NCBI GenBank assembly: GCA_903901975.1
Contig: CAIUTB010000071.1
Coordinates: 1-56,590 of the forward strand
Source: an uncultured Bacteroidales bacterium
GTDB taxonomy: Bacteria; Bacteroidota; Bacteroidia; Bacteroidales; Paludibacteraceae
Length of the DNA: 56,590 nucleotides
Direction of reading: 5' to 3'
This document shows positions 8,271 to 20,200 of the stretch, in pieces. The first letter of the stretch is position 1. Every line of letters starts with the position of its first letter. The notes under the pieces were generated by a model, which was given only the letters and a program-made list of their open reading frames with translations, was not told the DNA's origin and did no database searches. A program made the position numbers and the translations under genes.

Positions 8271-10238
8271 TTGAAAATGAGCCCACTTGATTTAAACAAG
8301 GATTCTGAGATTTTAGCAGTTAATAACACTGAAAACCCAATTCAAATTGTAGAATTAACGGAAACTACTGAAACAGTAGAAATCCCAAAAAAAACAAGAA
8401 AACCGAAAATTGCAAAAGCTGCTGAAACAGTCAACGTTAAAGAAGCTGCAATAATTACTCAAGCAGTTGAAGTTAGTACAGAAGCAATTGTTGTCGAAGA
8501 ACAAATCGAAGAAGAAAAAGCAAGTCCTTCACATCATGTTACAAGTACAAAAGTTGAATTGATAGAATCTCTTAAAATCTTAATTGACAAAGAAGTAGAA
8601 ACAGTCAAGGATGAGGTTGAAACGATTAAACAATTGTTTTACAAAAAGACGAAAGTTGAGATTGAAGATCTCAAAAAAATATTTACCGAAGAAAACGGTG
8701 AAGGAACTGAATTTGTTGCTCCAAAAGATGAATTGGAAGAAACCTTTAAATCTCTTTTAAATACTTTCCGTACAAAAAAAGCAAACTTTTTAGCTCAATT
8801 AGAAAAAGAGAAAGAAACTAATCTCATTCAGAAACGGCACATTCTTGAACAAATGAAAGTGCTTGTAGATAGTAATGATGATGTTTCTATACATATTACT
8901 GAATTTCGAGCCCTTCAACAAAAATGGAAATCCATTGGTCAGGTACCACAAGCTGCTTCCACTGAGCTTTGGAAACAATATAATCTTTATCAGGAATCAT
9001 TCTGGGATTTAATAAAAATAAACAACGAACTTAGGGAATATGATTTCAAGAAAAATCTGGAATCTAAGACTTTCCTTTGCGAAGCTGCCGAGAAACTGTC
9101 AACTGAAAAAGATGTAATTTCCGCATTCCAGCAACTGCAGAAACTACACGAAGAATGGCATGATTTAGGACCTGTTGCCCGTGAAATTCGAGAACAAATC
9201 TGGAATCGCTTTAAAGAAGCATCAACAATTATCAATAAGAAACACCAAACATATTTTGATAGTATTCGCAAGTTAGAAGATGAAAATTATGTAGCGAAAA
9301 CTGCTTTGTGCGAAAAAATTGAAGCCTTTGAATTTAGCCATTTGAATAACTACAAAGCCTGGGATGAAGCTACGAAAACAGTACTGGGATGGCAGGAAGA
9401 ATGGCGAACCATAGGATTTGCTCCCCGCAAAGTAAACCAAAAAATATTTGACCGTTACCGTAAAGTTTGTGATACTTTTTTTACTGCAAAAGCTGATTTC
9501 TATAAGGAAACAAAAAATATTTTAATTCAGAATGCTGACAAGAAAAAAGCACTGTGTGAAAATGCAGAAGCATTGAAAAATAGTACTGAATGGAAAGAGA
9601 CCGGCGACAAACTGATTCAACTTCAGAAAGAATGGAAAACCATTGGACCTGTTGCAAAACGGATCTCAGATGAATTGTGGAAACGATTTATTTCGGCTTG
9701 TGATTATTTTTTCGAGCAGAAAAACAAAAATACCTCAGGGCAACGAAATGTGGAAGTTGAAAATCTGACTAAAAAGAAAGAACTAATAGCCAAAATAGCT
9801 GCTTTTGAAAAAACTGATAATCCGACTGAATCCTTAAGTGCTTTACGCACAATAATGGCCGAATGGACGGGAATTGGTCACGTACCATTCAAAGAAAAAG
9901 ACAAAATATACAAAGAGTATCGTGAAGCTGTCGACAAGCAATTCGAAACACTTAATGTAGACGCATCAAACCGTCGTATTGAGTCATTTCGGAGCAACCT
10001 CAAAGATATGTCTGTTAAAGGTGAAAGCAAATTATATCGTGAACGGGAGAAACTGGTTAGAGCATATGAACATTTAAAATCTGAAATTGCCACGTATGAA
10101 AACAATATAGGATTCTTTTCTTCCCATTCGAAAAATGGTGGCGGGCTGATAAAAGAAATGGAACGAAAAATTGAAGTACTAAAAGATGAGAGTAAATTGA
10201 TTGAACAAAAAATCAATATGATTGACGAAAATATCTAG
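8271..10238 (+). CDS. DUF349-repeat coiled-coil protein
   Basis: A 655-residue cytoplasmic protein with an acidic, low-complexity N-terminal ~90 residues followed by at least five DUF349 repeats. Each repeat has the mark W(K/R/H)x(I/L)GxV/AP: KWKSIGQVP, EWHDLGPVA, EWRTIGFAP, EWKTIGPVA and EWTGIGHVP. The C-terminal ~90 residues are predicted coiled coil, with a GGGLIKEMERKIE segment. DUF349 proteins are widespread in Bacteroidetes and mycobacteria, with no settled biochemical role. The start may be 8271 or the Met two codons later. The gene ends 2 bases before a very strong bidirectional terminator. Confidence 0.88.
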   Translation: MKMSPLDLNKDSEILAVNNTENPIQIVELTETTETVEIPKKTRKPKIAKAAETVNVKEAAIITQAVEVSTEAIVVEEQIEEEKASPSHHVTSTKVELIESLKILIDKEVETVKDEVETIKQLFYKKTKVEIEDLKKIFTEENGEGTEFVAPKDELEETFKSLLNTFRTKKANFLAQLEKEKETNLIQKRHILEQMKVLVDSNDDVSIHITEFRALQQKWKSIGQVPQAASTELWKQYNLYQESFWDLIKINNELREYDFKKNLESKTFLCEAAEKLSTEKDVISAFQQLQKLHEEWHDLGPVAREIREQIWNRFKEASTIINKKHQTYFDSIRKLEDENYVAKTALCEKIEAFEFSHLNNYKAWDEATKTVLGWQEEWRTIGFAPRKVNQKIFDRYRKVCDTFFTAKADFYKETKNILIQNADKKKALCENAEALKNSTEWKETGDKLIQLQKEWKTIGPVAKRISDELWKRFISACDYFFEQKNKNTSGQRNVEVENLTKKKELIAKIAAFEKTDNPTESLSALRTIMAEWTGIGHVPFKEKDKIYKEYREAVDKQFETLNVDASNRRIESFRSNLKDMSVKGESKLYREREKLVRAYEHLKSEIATYENNIGFFSSHSKNGGGLIKEMERKIEVLKDESKLIEQKINMIDENI

Positions 10239-10240
10239 CA

Positions 10241-10307
10241 CCTATATTAATGAAAACAAAACGCCCAAACTGAATGAGTTTGGGCGTTTTGTTTTCATTA
10301 ATATAGG
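10241..10307. terminator. 31-bp perfect bidirectional terminator
   Basis: The arms 10241-10271 and 10277-10307 are perfect reverse complements (31 bp) around a 5-base loop (GAATG). The inner part is GC-rich (ACGCCCAAACT) and flanked by A- and T-runs, so it can end transcripts from both the DUF349 gene (stop 10238) and dnaJ (stop 10314). The arms extend well beyond a normal terminator into the AT-rich CCTATATTAATG ends. Confidence 0.9.
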
Positions 10308-10313
10308 ATGATA

Positions 10314-11456
10314 TTATTCAAACATATTTCTGAAATGCGAGAAAAAGTTACGTGATGCAGTAGCGTTTGGTTTTACATTGGCCGAATTGCCGAGCTTTTC
10401 AATTACCACTTTTTCTTCCTTACTGAGGTTCTCTGGTATATAAACTCCAATATTAACTAATAAATCACCAGTTCCATAACGATTTACATTGGGTAAACCT
10501 TTACCACGAAGTCGTAATACTTTACCGGGTTGAGTTCCTGGAGTAATAGTTACTTTTACCTTACCTTCAACCGTTGGGACTTCCACCGAACCGCCTAACG
10601 TAGCCATTGGAACTGTTAGTAACAAATTGTATATCAAATCATTTTCGTCACGAATCAATTCAGGATGGGCTTCTTCCTCTACCAATACCAATAAATCTCC
10701 ATTTGCTCCTCCTCTACGAGCAGCATTTCCTTTACCACTCATCGAAAGTTGCATTCCTTCCATTACTCCGGCTGGAATATTAATGGTAATCACTTCATCT
10801 TCACGAACTATCCCTTCACCACTACAATGAGAACATTTATCCTTTACAATTTTACCGTCGCCACTACAGGTAGGACATTCCGAAGCGGTTTGCATTTGTC
10901 CTAAAATAGTATTCTGAACTCGCATAACACGACCCTGACCATTACAAGTAGAACAAGTAGTCAAATTAGTTCCACCTGCACCATTACAATGCGAGCACAT
11001 CACCTGTTTTTTTACCTTGATTTTCTTTTCAACTCCAGAGGCAACTTCAGCCAGATTCAGTTTTACTTTTACACGCAAATCCGAACCCCGTCGAACACGT
11101 TGTCCACCTCCACGCTGACTACCACCAAAACCACCAAATCCTCCAAAATGACCACCAAAAATATCACCGAAATGGGAGAAAATATCCTCCATATTCATGT
11201 TTTGTCCACCAAATCCGCCTCCGGCAGCTCCACCAACGCCGGCATGACCGTATTGGTCGTAACGTTGACGCTTTTGGTCATCGCTCAATACTTCATAAGC
11301 CTCAGCGGCTTCTTTAAACTTTTCCTCCGAAGCTTTGTCACCGGGATTCTTATCAGGGTGAAACTGAATAGCTTTCTGGCGATATGCTTTCTTTATTTCG
11401 TCAGCCGAAGCCGATTTTGATACTCCAAGTATTTCGTAGTAATCTCTTTTTGCCAT
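10314..11456 (-). CDS. dnaJ: Chaperone protein DnaJ
   Basis: A 380-residue type I J-protein, the co-chaperone that stimulates DnaK ATP hydrolysis and delivers clients. The J domain (residues 1-70) has the HPD motif in FHPDKNPG. A Gly/Phe-rich linker follows (about 75-115). Four zinc-finger CxxCxGxG motifs are intact: [24 protein letters not shown] and CSHCSGEG. The C-terminal substrate-binding domain is of normal length. It follows grpE by 84 bases. That gap (11457-11540) contains word repeats such as CTGCTTACTGT (11515-11525) and no obvious separate promoter. No CIRCE element was found. Confidence 0.97.
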   Translation of the reverse strand: MAKRDYYEILGVSKSASADEIKKAYRQKAIQFHPDKNPGDKASEEKFKEAAEAYEVLSDDQKRQRYDQYGHAGVGGAAGGGFGGQNMNMEDIFSHFGDIFGGHFGGFGGFGGSQRGGGQRVRRGSDLRVKVKLNLAEVASGVEKKIKVKKQVMCSHCNGAGGTNLTTCSTCNGQGRVMRVQNTILGQMQTASECPTCSGDGKIVKDKCSHCSGEGIVREDEVITINIPAGVMEGMQLSMSGKGNAARRGGANGDLLVLVEEEAHPELIRDENDLIYNLLLTVPMATLGGSVEVPTVEGKVKVTITPGTQPGKVLRLRGKGLPNVNRYGTGDLLVNIGVYIPENLSKEEKVVIEKLGNSANVKPNATASRNFFSHFRNMFE

Positions 11457-11540
11457 GTTTTTTGTATGGGTTGGTTGAATTAGTTGATTCAGTTTAGTGG
11501 TTATTTTTTTTCAACTGCTTACTGTTAATTATTAATTGCA

Positions 11541-12101
11541 TTATTCTCCTACTACAACTTTTGAAAAACGAATCACTTTATCATTCAGCGTATACCCTTT
11601 TGATGCACAATCGATTATTTTACCTTTCAGATCATCGGTTGCTGCAGGAAAAGTGGTTATTGCTTCGTGAAATTCAGTATCAAAAACTTCATTATCAGTA
11701 GGAATAGCTTTCACACCGTTTTGAAGCAAAAAAGCAATGAATTTATTATAAATCAAATCCACACCGTCCTTCACTGCCTGAACATCATCAGAAGTTTCCA
11801 TGGCTTTCAGTCCACGTTCAAAATCATCAACCAATGGAAGCATATCAGCCAACAGTTTTTCTCCGGCTGTTTTGATTAAATCCATGCGTTCCTTTAGCGT
11901 ACGTTTTCTGTAATTGTCGAACTCTGCCATTAAACGCAGATTTTTGTCGTTAAGTTCAGCAAACTGTTGTTTCATTTGCTCAATTTCGTCAACAATCTGA
12001 TCAGCAGCCTGTTCGGTTGATTCATTTGCTTGTGTTGTTTCGCAATTTTCACAAGCTTCCTTTACTTCCGGATTTTCGTCCGTATGTTTTTGTTTTTTCA
12101 T
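11541..12101 (-). CDS. grpE: Nucleotide exchange factor GrpE
   Basis: A 186-residue GrpE, the nucleotide exchange factor of DnaK. It has an acidic, Glu/Thr-rich N-terminus, a long helix with AEFDNYRKRTLKER (GrpE signature region, about residues 75-90), and the C-terminal beta domain with EVFDTEFHEAI and a GYTLNDKVIRFSKVVVG ending. It is the first gene of a grpE-dnaJ pair. The 123 bases upstream contain two overlapping stems described separately. Confidence 0.95.
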   Translation of the reverse strand: MKKQKHTDENPEVKEACENCETTQANESTEQAADQIVDEIEQMKQQFAELNDKNLRLMAEFDNYRKRTLKERMDLIKTAGEKLLADMLPLVDDFERGLKAMETSDDVQAVKDGVDLIYNKFIAFLLQNGVKAIPTDNEVFDTEFHEAITTFPAATDDLKGKIIDCASKGYTLNDKVIRFSKVVVGE

Positions 12102-12154
12102 ATTTAAAATTTATTTTCTTCTGATTTTCTGAAACTACTTATCAACAATAATTT

Positions 12155-12195
12155 TGCCAAAACACCCGAATTCCGTTTTTGGCAGAAGTCGGGTG
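12155..12195 (-). promoter_or_regulatory. Two interleaved stems upstream of grpE
   Basis: TGCCAAAA (12155-12162) pairs with TTTTGGCA (12177-12184), and CACCCGA (12163-12169) pairs with TCGGGTG (12189-12195). The stems cross, so as RNA they are mutually exclusive or knot-like. They lie between the dsbD stop and the grpE start on the minus strand. They could be a dsbD terminator variant or a leader switch for grpE-dnaJ; there is no T-tract for a plain terminator. Confidence 0.45.
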
Positions 12196-12224
12196 GCATT
12201 ATGGCAGAAAACAATGCATTATTG

Positions 12225-14147
12225 TCAGTATTTTTTTAGCCAGTTTACAAAATGTGAGGGATTTTCATCAAAAGTAAACGGTTTATTGAGTGGTTTGCCT
12301 TCATTGTTCAGCATCACATAAAATGGTTGAGCGTTAGCTCCAAATTTATGTCGTTGCAAATAGCTCCATTTATCACCAACAGTTTCAATGGAAGTAGTAC
12401 GTCCATTTTCCTGAACTTCGTATGGATTTGTTAATGTTGTTTTGTCATCAACAAATAGTGAAATCAGTATAAAATCCTTTTTCAACAATTCTCTCACCGT
12501 TGGGTCAGTCCAAACTGAAGCTTCCATTTTACGGCAATTTACACAACCGAAACCTGAAAAATCAACAATAACCGGTAATTTCTTATCAGCAGCATAAGCC
12601 ATACCCAACTCATAATCTGTAAAAGCAGCATGAACTTCATCATTATACAAATTAAAATCCTGAGTATAAAGTGGTGGTGCAAATGCACTGATAGCTTTTA
12701 GCGGTGCTCCCCAAAGTCCAGGAATCATGTACACCGAAAATGCAAAAGATATTATGGCCAGAAAAACACCCACTACAGATGTATGTTTTGATTCGCTGTC
12801 GTGAGAAAAATGCAATTTGCCGAGTAAATAAACACCCAACAAGGCAAAAATTACAATCCAAATAGCAAGGAAGACTTCACGGTCGAGTATACGCCAGCCA
12901 TAAGCCAAATCGGCTACGGAAAGGAATTTCAGGGCTAACGCTAATTCAAGAAAAGCGAGTACAATTTTCACCGAATTGAGCCAACCACCTGATTTTGGAA
13001 GTGATTTTAGCCAGGATGGAAACAGTGCAAATAAGCTAAACGGAATGGACAATGCAACTGCAAAACCCAACATACCAATTGCCGGAGCTAAAATTGAACC
13101 ACTGGATGAAACCTGTACAAGTAATGTTCCAATAATCGGACCGGTACATGAAAAAGAAACCAATACCAGCGTAAAAGCCATAAATAAAATACTTACAAAT
13201 CCGGCTGTGGAATCGGCTTTTGCATCCAGTTTTGTCGACCAGGATGAAGGCAGAGTTATTTCAAAAGCCCCAAAAAATGACACGGCAAATAACACAAGTA
13301 ATCCAAAGAAAATTAGATTGAATATGGCATTGGTTGACAAGCTATTGAGCGCACTGGCACCGAAAATCAGCGTAATGAGAATACCCAGCGTTACATATAT
13401 AAAAATGATGGCTAAACCATATAGAATGGCATCACGCTGACCACGTTTCTTATTCTCTGAACGTTTCAGAAAGAAACTAACTGTCATGGGGATAATCGGC
13501 CAGACACAGGGTGTGAATAAAGCCAGAAAACCACCTACAAGCCCAGCCAGAAATATCAGCCAAAACGAAGTAGTTGCCTTTTCTTTTGTATCACCAAAAC
13601 TTTTGAGTTCGTTAATTACAGGAGTCCAATAATCTGATATTTTAGCAGTTACGATCGGTTTTACAACTTCAACGGTTGCAGGAGCATTGTCTGTAGCAAG
13701 TGTTAGTGTAAATTGTTTTTTGGTAGGTGGCAAACAGTTTTTGTCGTTGCAAGTCATAAATTCCAGCTGACCTTTCACCTTCACCTTCGATGGGTCGGTA
13801 AATTTTATTTTCTGAACAAATACAGCACTTTCAGAATACCAGTTCAGTTCCATATTAAAATTGGCATCGAACTGTTTTTCCAACTTTGATAGTGCTAGTA
13901 ATTCTCCCACTTTCTGAGCATTTTCAATCTTATCGAAAATGATTGAAGTAGCCCGTGGACCGTCCTTCGGAATATTTAGACCATACACGTGCCAACCATC
14001 ATCGATAGTAGCATTCATCTGAATATCAGCTGTTGTTGCTGAAGTTTTCTTTAGTTCAAAATTCCATTTTACCGGTTCAAAAATCTGAGCAAAAGTACAG
14101 CTGGCAAAAAGAAAAAATGCAACAACCAGAAAGTGTTTTTTTATCAT
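12225..14147 (-). CDS. dsbD: Thiol:disulfide interchange protein DsbD-like
   Basis: A 640-residue membrane reductant carrier that passes electrons from cytoplasmic thioredoxin to the periplasm. It has a signal peptide (MIKKHFLVVAFFLFAS...AQ), an N-terminal DsbD-alpha-like domain with CNDKNCLPP, a transmembrane part with the conserved FTPCVWPIIP and SFSCTGPIIG cysteines, and a C-terminal thioredoxin-like domain with CVNC at about residue 535. An in-frame ATG at 14210 would add 21 residues before the signal peptide and overlap the sprA stop, so the Met at 14147 is preferred. It follows sprA by about 60 bases, so it is probably the last gene of the ruvA-sprA-dsbD unit. Confidence 0.9.
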   Translation of the reverse strand: MIKKHFLVVAFFLFASCTFAQIFEPVKWNFELKKTSATTADIQMNATIDDGWHVYGLNIPKDGPRATSIIFDKIENAQKVGELLALSKLEKQFDANFNMELNWYSESAVFVQKIKFTDPSKVKVKGQLEFMTCNDKNCLPPTKKQFTLTLATDNAPATVEVVKPIVTAKISDYWTPVINELKSFGDTKEKATTSFWLIFLAGLVGGFLALFTPCVWPIIPMTVSFFLKRSENKKRGQRDAILYGLAIIFIYVTLGILITLIFGASALNSLSTNAIFNLIFFGLLVLFAVSFFGAFEITLPSSWSTKLDAKADSTAGFVSILFMAFTLVLVSFSCTGPIIGTLLVQVSSSGSILAPAIGMLGFAVALSIPFSLFALFPSWLKSLPKSGGWLNSVKIVLAFLELALALKFLSVADLAYGWRILDREVFLAIWIVIFALLGVYLLGKLHFSHDSESKHTSVVGVFLAIISFAFSVYMIPGLWGAPLKAISAFAPPLYTQDFNLYNDEVHAAFTDYELGMAYAADKKLPVIVDFSGFGCVNCRKMEASVWTDPTVRELLKKDFILISLFVDDKTTLTNPYEVQENGRTTSIETVGDKWSYLQRHKFGANAQPFYVMLNNEGKPLNKPFTFDENPSHFVNWLKKY

Positions 14148-14206
14148 ATAAATAAGTTTATTACTATCTAACAGTCGGATTACTAAAAAGTTTGTGGAAG
14201 CTAAAA

Positions 14207-17200
14207 TCACCTCGTCAACATAAACTTGAAGCTTACACCAAAGTTAGAGGAAGAAACCGGATAAGACGATGAAATAAGCGGTGTACTCATTTGTTTGTCG
14301 TAGAACAACTGAATGTTTACTTTTGAGCTAAACACATAATCGGCAATGATTTTCAGCGTAAACATTTTATTTCCACTCGAAGCCTGAGTCAGATTTTCTT
14401 CAACCTTGCGCAACAATGTTTTAATATCTTTGTACGACAAATCAGCACTCAGTTTCAGGTCATTTTTGACTTTCGTTTGCTTGTCTGATTTCAATTTCAG
14501 TATCACGTCAAAGTCTTTCAACACATATCCAAGGCCAACCACAAACTCGTCGGAAGCCGATTCGATTAATTGTGTACTGGATAAATTAAGAGCCATATTC
14601 CGTTGTTTTCGGTATTCAAGTTTACCGGTCATACTGTTTTTCATAGCTACATTTACACCTATCAGCGGACTAAATTGCTCGTTAATAGAAACATCACTGA
14701 TATCATAAGGTGAAGACGGTATTGGATTACCGCTTTGAACATCGCGGACATAACCCAATGCACTGTCATCATTTCCCATACCCACCCAGGTAGAATAGGA
14801 AGTGTACGAACCAATGCTGTAGCGACAAGTGTAGGCATGAGTCAAACTCACCGATTTGAAATTATCCTTAAACCAACCAATGTTCGAAAGTCCATCATAG
14901 CTTATGCGCCAGTTTGGAAGCAGACTGAGAATGGAAAGGAATGGATTTGTATCAATAGAATTCACGTCTTTACCAGTATATGCAGCAACAAAAGCTGGTA
15001 TTAATACATCGGCTGAATTCAAACCATATGCTCCATTTCCGGCATTATAATCGCTGTTTGCAAGCGCAGTTCCTTTTAGAAAACCAATATTTGGATATTT
15101 AGTACCTGATAATTTCGAGTTTAACCGGTCAGCAATTACCTGACGGTTGCTCAACAAAGCATTGAATGGTTCGGAATTATAGTTTTGCTGTGCCGTTCCA
15201 ATTGGTTTGAAAGCCGTTGCCAAAGCTATAAGTGTAATATTATACGTTCCTGTAAAGTTTTTTTGCATATCAAATTTATACTGAATGCTGGTATTGGAAG
15301 CTTCGGTGCGTTTGGCATTCAAATCAATTTTGAATCCGGTAAACGGTTCGAGCGAAGCTTTAATATCCAAATCAGAAGTATAAGCTGTGGTAGCAGGTGT
15401 TACAATAGAATCATTTCTCGATAACCATCCATTATCCATTGCTGTTTGAATAATATTTTTATCGATAATTCCAAACGTAAATCCGTAACCGGGTGCAGCT
15501 CCATAATCCGTCATTTCCTGTCCTAAAAAGGCTGGTTGTTTCTGGAAACCAGGTAATACCATACTATTAGATTCACGGTAAGTAATCGACGCTTTGCGAA
15601 CCAACATCAATGCACGAACAGCAATATCAACAGCTTTTTGTGCCGGATTCTTATCATTTTGATCAACTGTAACAATTGTAACTTGAATGCTGTCGGTGTT
15701 TATAGCAGGTGTTATTTCAATTGAAACCGGAGTTTTAACTTTAAAAGGCAAATTTATCGTTTTCCCTTTATTATCTATTGCTGTTAGTTTAAGATTATCG
15801 GCACCAAGTTTATGACTAATGGTTATCGTTTTGTCCTTCTCTAACTTAACTTTCTGTTTGTATGTTTTAGATTGGAATTTTGTTTTAACCTGATTTGACT
15901 GTTGACTGGATTGTTGGTTCACAGATTTCAGGTATTTCGATTTATTATACAAAGTTTCAAAATTCAACTGCCCATCAAATGACCAGGCACCCATAGTTGT
16001 GGCAATATTCCCGGGTTGATTAGCAGGATTGACAATGCTCGGGACATTTGCCATGCGGTTCCAGTTATAAGTTGAGTTATAGGCTGCGTTCGCATTTACC
16101 CAGTCTAAAAACGGTAATTTATTAACTGGGACATTCCAGGTAGCAGAAAAAACCTGCTGGTATGTGTATGGTGTCCCCAGTTTCCGGATATTTGACCAAA
16201 CCGAGTCACGCCAGGATTCGTAATACTGCTGACCAATTTCCGGAGTATAATACGGTTCAGCAATATTCGCATTCATAGCTGTTTGAAGGCTTAATTTGAT
16301 TCCTTTGCTTAAATCGTATTTGATATCAAACTGGCGATTCCATCTGAAATCCTTACTGGAAGTCATATCCAGTGGACTGGAGCCTATTCCGGATGTTATA
16401 GCATTCAAATCGCGCAATTTAACTTGTGAATACTGACGATTCAGATTAGTATTGAAACTCAACGAAGTTGGCAAATAGTTAAAATTGAAATCCTTGATAA
16501 TTTTAAAAATTGGATTATCCAATGCTTTCACATTTTTGAAAGGTTCAAATGGTTTTGGGTTGAAGGAGAAACTATAGTCGATCGAGGCTTTTTCATCTTT
16601 CACCAGATTCTGTTGAATTTCTGAACTATGCTGATTTGTTTCATTATAAGCGTAAGTAAACGTCAGGTTAGCGGGGTCAAAGAATTGTGGTGTTTTACTC
16701 CTTATATTGACTTTTGCACCTGAGATATTGAAACTCTTGGTGGTATTAACAGTTTGCGAAACCATTTTCAATGAATCACGCTGACCTTGTGAATTGGCAT
16801 TAGTTATGGCATCAGAAAGCAATACATCCTGATCCAATGGGTTATATTTCGGCGACAGGGTTTCGTTAGTATAAGAGAAATAAGCCGGAATTTTCAACTT
16901 GGCTTCGGAAGGCAAAAAGCGTCCTAATTCCAATGCTGTAGAGAAATTCATCTGGTATAAATCGTCCATACGGCGAGTCATCACATTACTTTCAATACCA
17001 CCGTATCCGGCAGTTTCAATTCTTCCTGAGAAATTCACCGTTCCCAAATCGGACAGACCAACAGCCAGATTACCCATGGCAGCCCAACCTCCCGATTCGT
17101 CAAATTGTGACATCCGTAATTCATTCACCCAAACTTCAGCCGATTTGGTACTATTGGATGCGTTTCGCACCCCAATCATGATATTTTCAACATCCGAAAC

Positions 17201-20200
17201 GGAAGGATTTCCGACAATCGAAATCTTATTCAAGGGTTTGTCAGGGTCGTAAATAGTATAAGGCAATAAATTCGAGACATTGGCTGAACCACTTTGTTTA
17301 GCCTGATTTCGTTTCAATTTTACTTTTGTCAATGCATCAAAAGAAAAATCGAACATATTTTCGGGATACCAAACAATTTTTCTATCAGTTGATTCAACTC
17401 CGTTAACATCACTGACATATAAACCTGCGGGAGTCAGTCGTAATGGAATTTCATACTCATAATAGTTATTCACCATGTCCGAACCAACCCGAATAAAACA
17501 AGTCATCTCATAATCCTTCAGGTTATAAGGGTCACCGGTCATTTGCTCGGCATGTACATACATTTGAAGGCGTTTGTACTGACGCATATCGAATGCCGTG
17601 TTTTTATAAACACCACGAGCATCGCCCTGTGCCAAATCGTTTACACGCAACACCATAGCCTGTTCATTTTGTTGAAGTAACTGCGGTTGTCCCGGATCGG
17701 TTTCGCGTGAAACGCCAGGAGGCAAAACATAATTAACCGGCGATTTGCTTGCATTTTCTTCAATATTAACTGCCTGAACGTCAATTTTTCCGGTGCTGGC
17801 CGGTGCTGTAATGCTTGTATATAATGGTTTGTTGAATCCACGCCATTCACCGCGTACTAAATCAAGTGTAGCAAGACGTAGCGTGGCAGCATCCTGGAAA
17901 TTAGTCATAAACATTCTGATAAACCGAATGGATTTAAAATTACGGATACTTCCTATTTTGTCATCGTACTCACGAATTGGGATTTTAAACTGATACCAGG
18001 TAACCGGTTCCACTTTTCCATTTTTAAGCTCAACATTCGATGTGATTTGATCGGAAATATAGTTTGATCCGACCTTCATCATATTAGGGTCAATACGAAC
18101 ATGATACTGATAGTATTTTTCATATTCATTCATGGTATTGTCCCCGTTAATATCTTCACCATCGGGTAATGAGGTAGCCGATGTTGGATAACTTTCCACA
18201 ACGGTACTGGCATCGGGCGAGTTTCCTTCTACCCCATTATAGTGTTTGTATCTTGAGAGAATATCCAGTTTCTGTGTATCATAATCAGTGCCCCTGTAGA
18301 AATGGTAATCATCAGCAGCCGGGTCTTTTAGAGGCGAAAACTGGTCAGATTGCATTTTTTGAATTTCAGCTGGAGACACTTTTGCTTTTACAGCATTGAC
18401 ATAATCGCTGTATGTAGGAAATAAAAATTCATCTGTGTCCGAAAGTCCATCCAGTCCGACATCCTGATTTTTTCTTGCTCCAGCAGTATTATCAAAGGCA
18501 GGAACAGTGGATTGTGTTTTAGGTACACGTCCCCAAATAGTGGTTTCAGACTTGGTTGGATCAGCATCTGCAGGTAAACCGTTTTCAAAGAATTTCTTTC
18601 CGTCCTTCAAAATATCTTCACTTAAATCACCGAGATTGAAATACAAATCACCACTTTTATCACTCTTCATACCACCGTTGATATAAGGGTCCATCATCCA
18701 AAACTCAATATACTCAATATTGGATGTTTCAAAATCAGTTGCATCTAATTTTCGCATTATTCCACCCCAGCGTTTAGTGGGATTTGCAAGCGTACCATCC
18801 GTGTTCATTCCTGTTACATCTAAGTTGTAAGGTCCACGTTCTGTGGGGTAAAATGACAAGTTCATAATTGTCATTCGTGAAGTTTGAGTTGCCAGTGTTT
18901 GTTTGTTTGGAAAAATTTCAGGAACTAGCACATCACGGGTTAAATGATTGGATTTTGCATCCAAATCGTTGCGCAAATAATCAGGTGTGGTACGGGTATC
19001 ACCGTTCAACACGGGATCAACATAATACCACGAAAACAATGCTCTGTTTTTTCCATAATTCACATCATTACTTAATGCAGCTTCAGGGAAAAGTGAACTT
19101 GAAGTAGAATTAAAAGGCGTTGAAGCGAGATACCAGTTCACCGGATAATGAATGTCTATTGAAGTTTGTGTCGATTCAAAATCGTCGATATAAGCTAATC
19201 CGGCAGAACTTACCACGCTGGAATGTCCTGGAATTAGTTGAGCAAACTCAGCATTCAGGGCAATAGTTGATGGTTTGGTAGCATTGACAAACGGAATTTT
19301 ATTGATAACGTTAGTCAACCATTGCGACTCGGTTCGCCACGAGGTATTCAATCCCCAAATGGTGTTTGAAATAGGCTCATTTCCGGTATTTACTTTGGTA
19401 GTAAGTGGCATTTCCGACAAATGCATAATGGTACCGCCCAAACTGAAATCCTTATCAAATTTATATTCCAGATGCGTTCCTAAGAGCGTTTTACGCTGCA
19501 TACTGAACATAGACTGATTTTCGAGTTTCACATCTATTTTTTGTCCTGATTCTATTATTCCGGTATTAATAATCGTTACGGTTCCCATCGTGTAATCCAC
19601 CGTATAGTCCTTATTTTCAACCAATGTGACACCACCGGCTGTAACCATTACCGATCCTCGTGGCACATTCATGGCATTCAGTTTTATTTCCGAACCCGAC
19701 GAAGCTTTATATTCACCCACTAACCTGAATTTATTCTTTTCACTAAATTCCTGCGCTATGACGAGGGTTGAATCATATAATTCCTGATAGATATATTTTT
19801 TGGCAAGTTGATCGTTTCCTATAGCAGCTTTCAGGTGAGAGCCGAAGGGTTCGAGTACCGGAAAAATTATACGACCGGTGTTCGAGAAAGCTGTATAGCC
19901 TTCCACGTAATCAAATTTACCATCCGGATTTGGCGAGTTTTTTGTATCCAAATTATCCAGATTCATTACTTTGAGCAACAACTTATTTTTTATATTCCCT
20001 TCGGTAAGATACTGTAAATCAGTCCCGATAGAATCATTCCTGTAAACGACATTTAACTTAAACTTGTCGGGTTGTATCTGAAGCGCCCCTAAACTGTACA
20101 CGTTTTTCATCATCAATCCCCATGATTTAAGTTGAGGCGATGGCGAAGTTCCTTTCAGTAATTTGATTATCAAAGCTTGTGGGGCTGTTACTGCATCAGT

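Noticed and set aside
10989-11420. A 143-codon plus-strand frame opposite dnaJ
   Set aside because: Antisense to the zinc-finger and J domains of dnaJ; Thr/Ser-rich composition comes from the Gly-rich dnaJ codons.
11457-12224. CIRCE/HrcA operator before grpE or dnaJ
   Set aside because: No TTAGCACTC-N9-GAGTGCTAA-like sequence in either gap.
12976-13440. A 154-codon plus-strand frame opposite dsbD
   Set aside because: dsbD on the other strand has full domain support; this frame has no signal or known motif.
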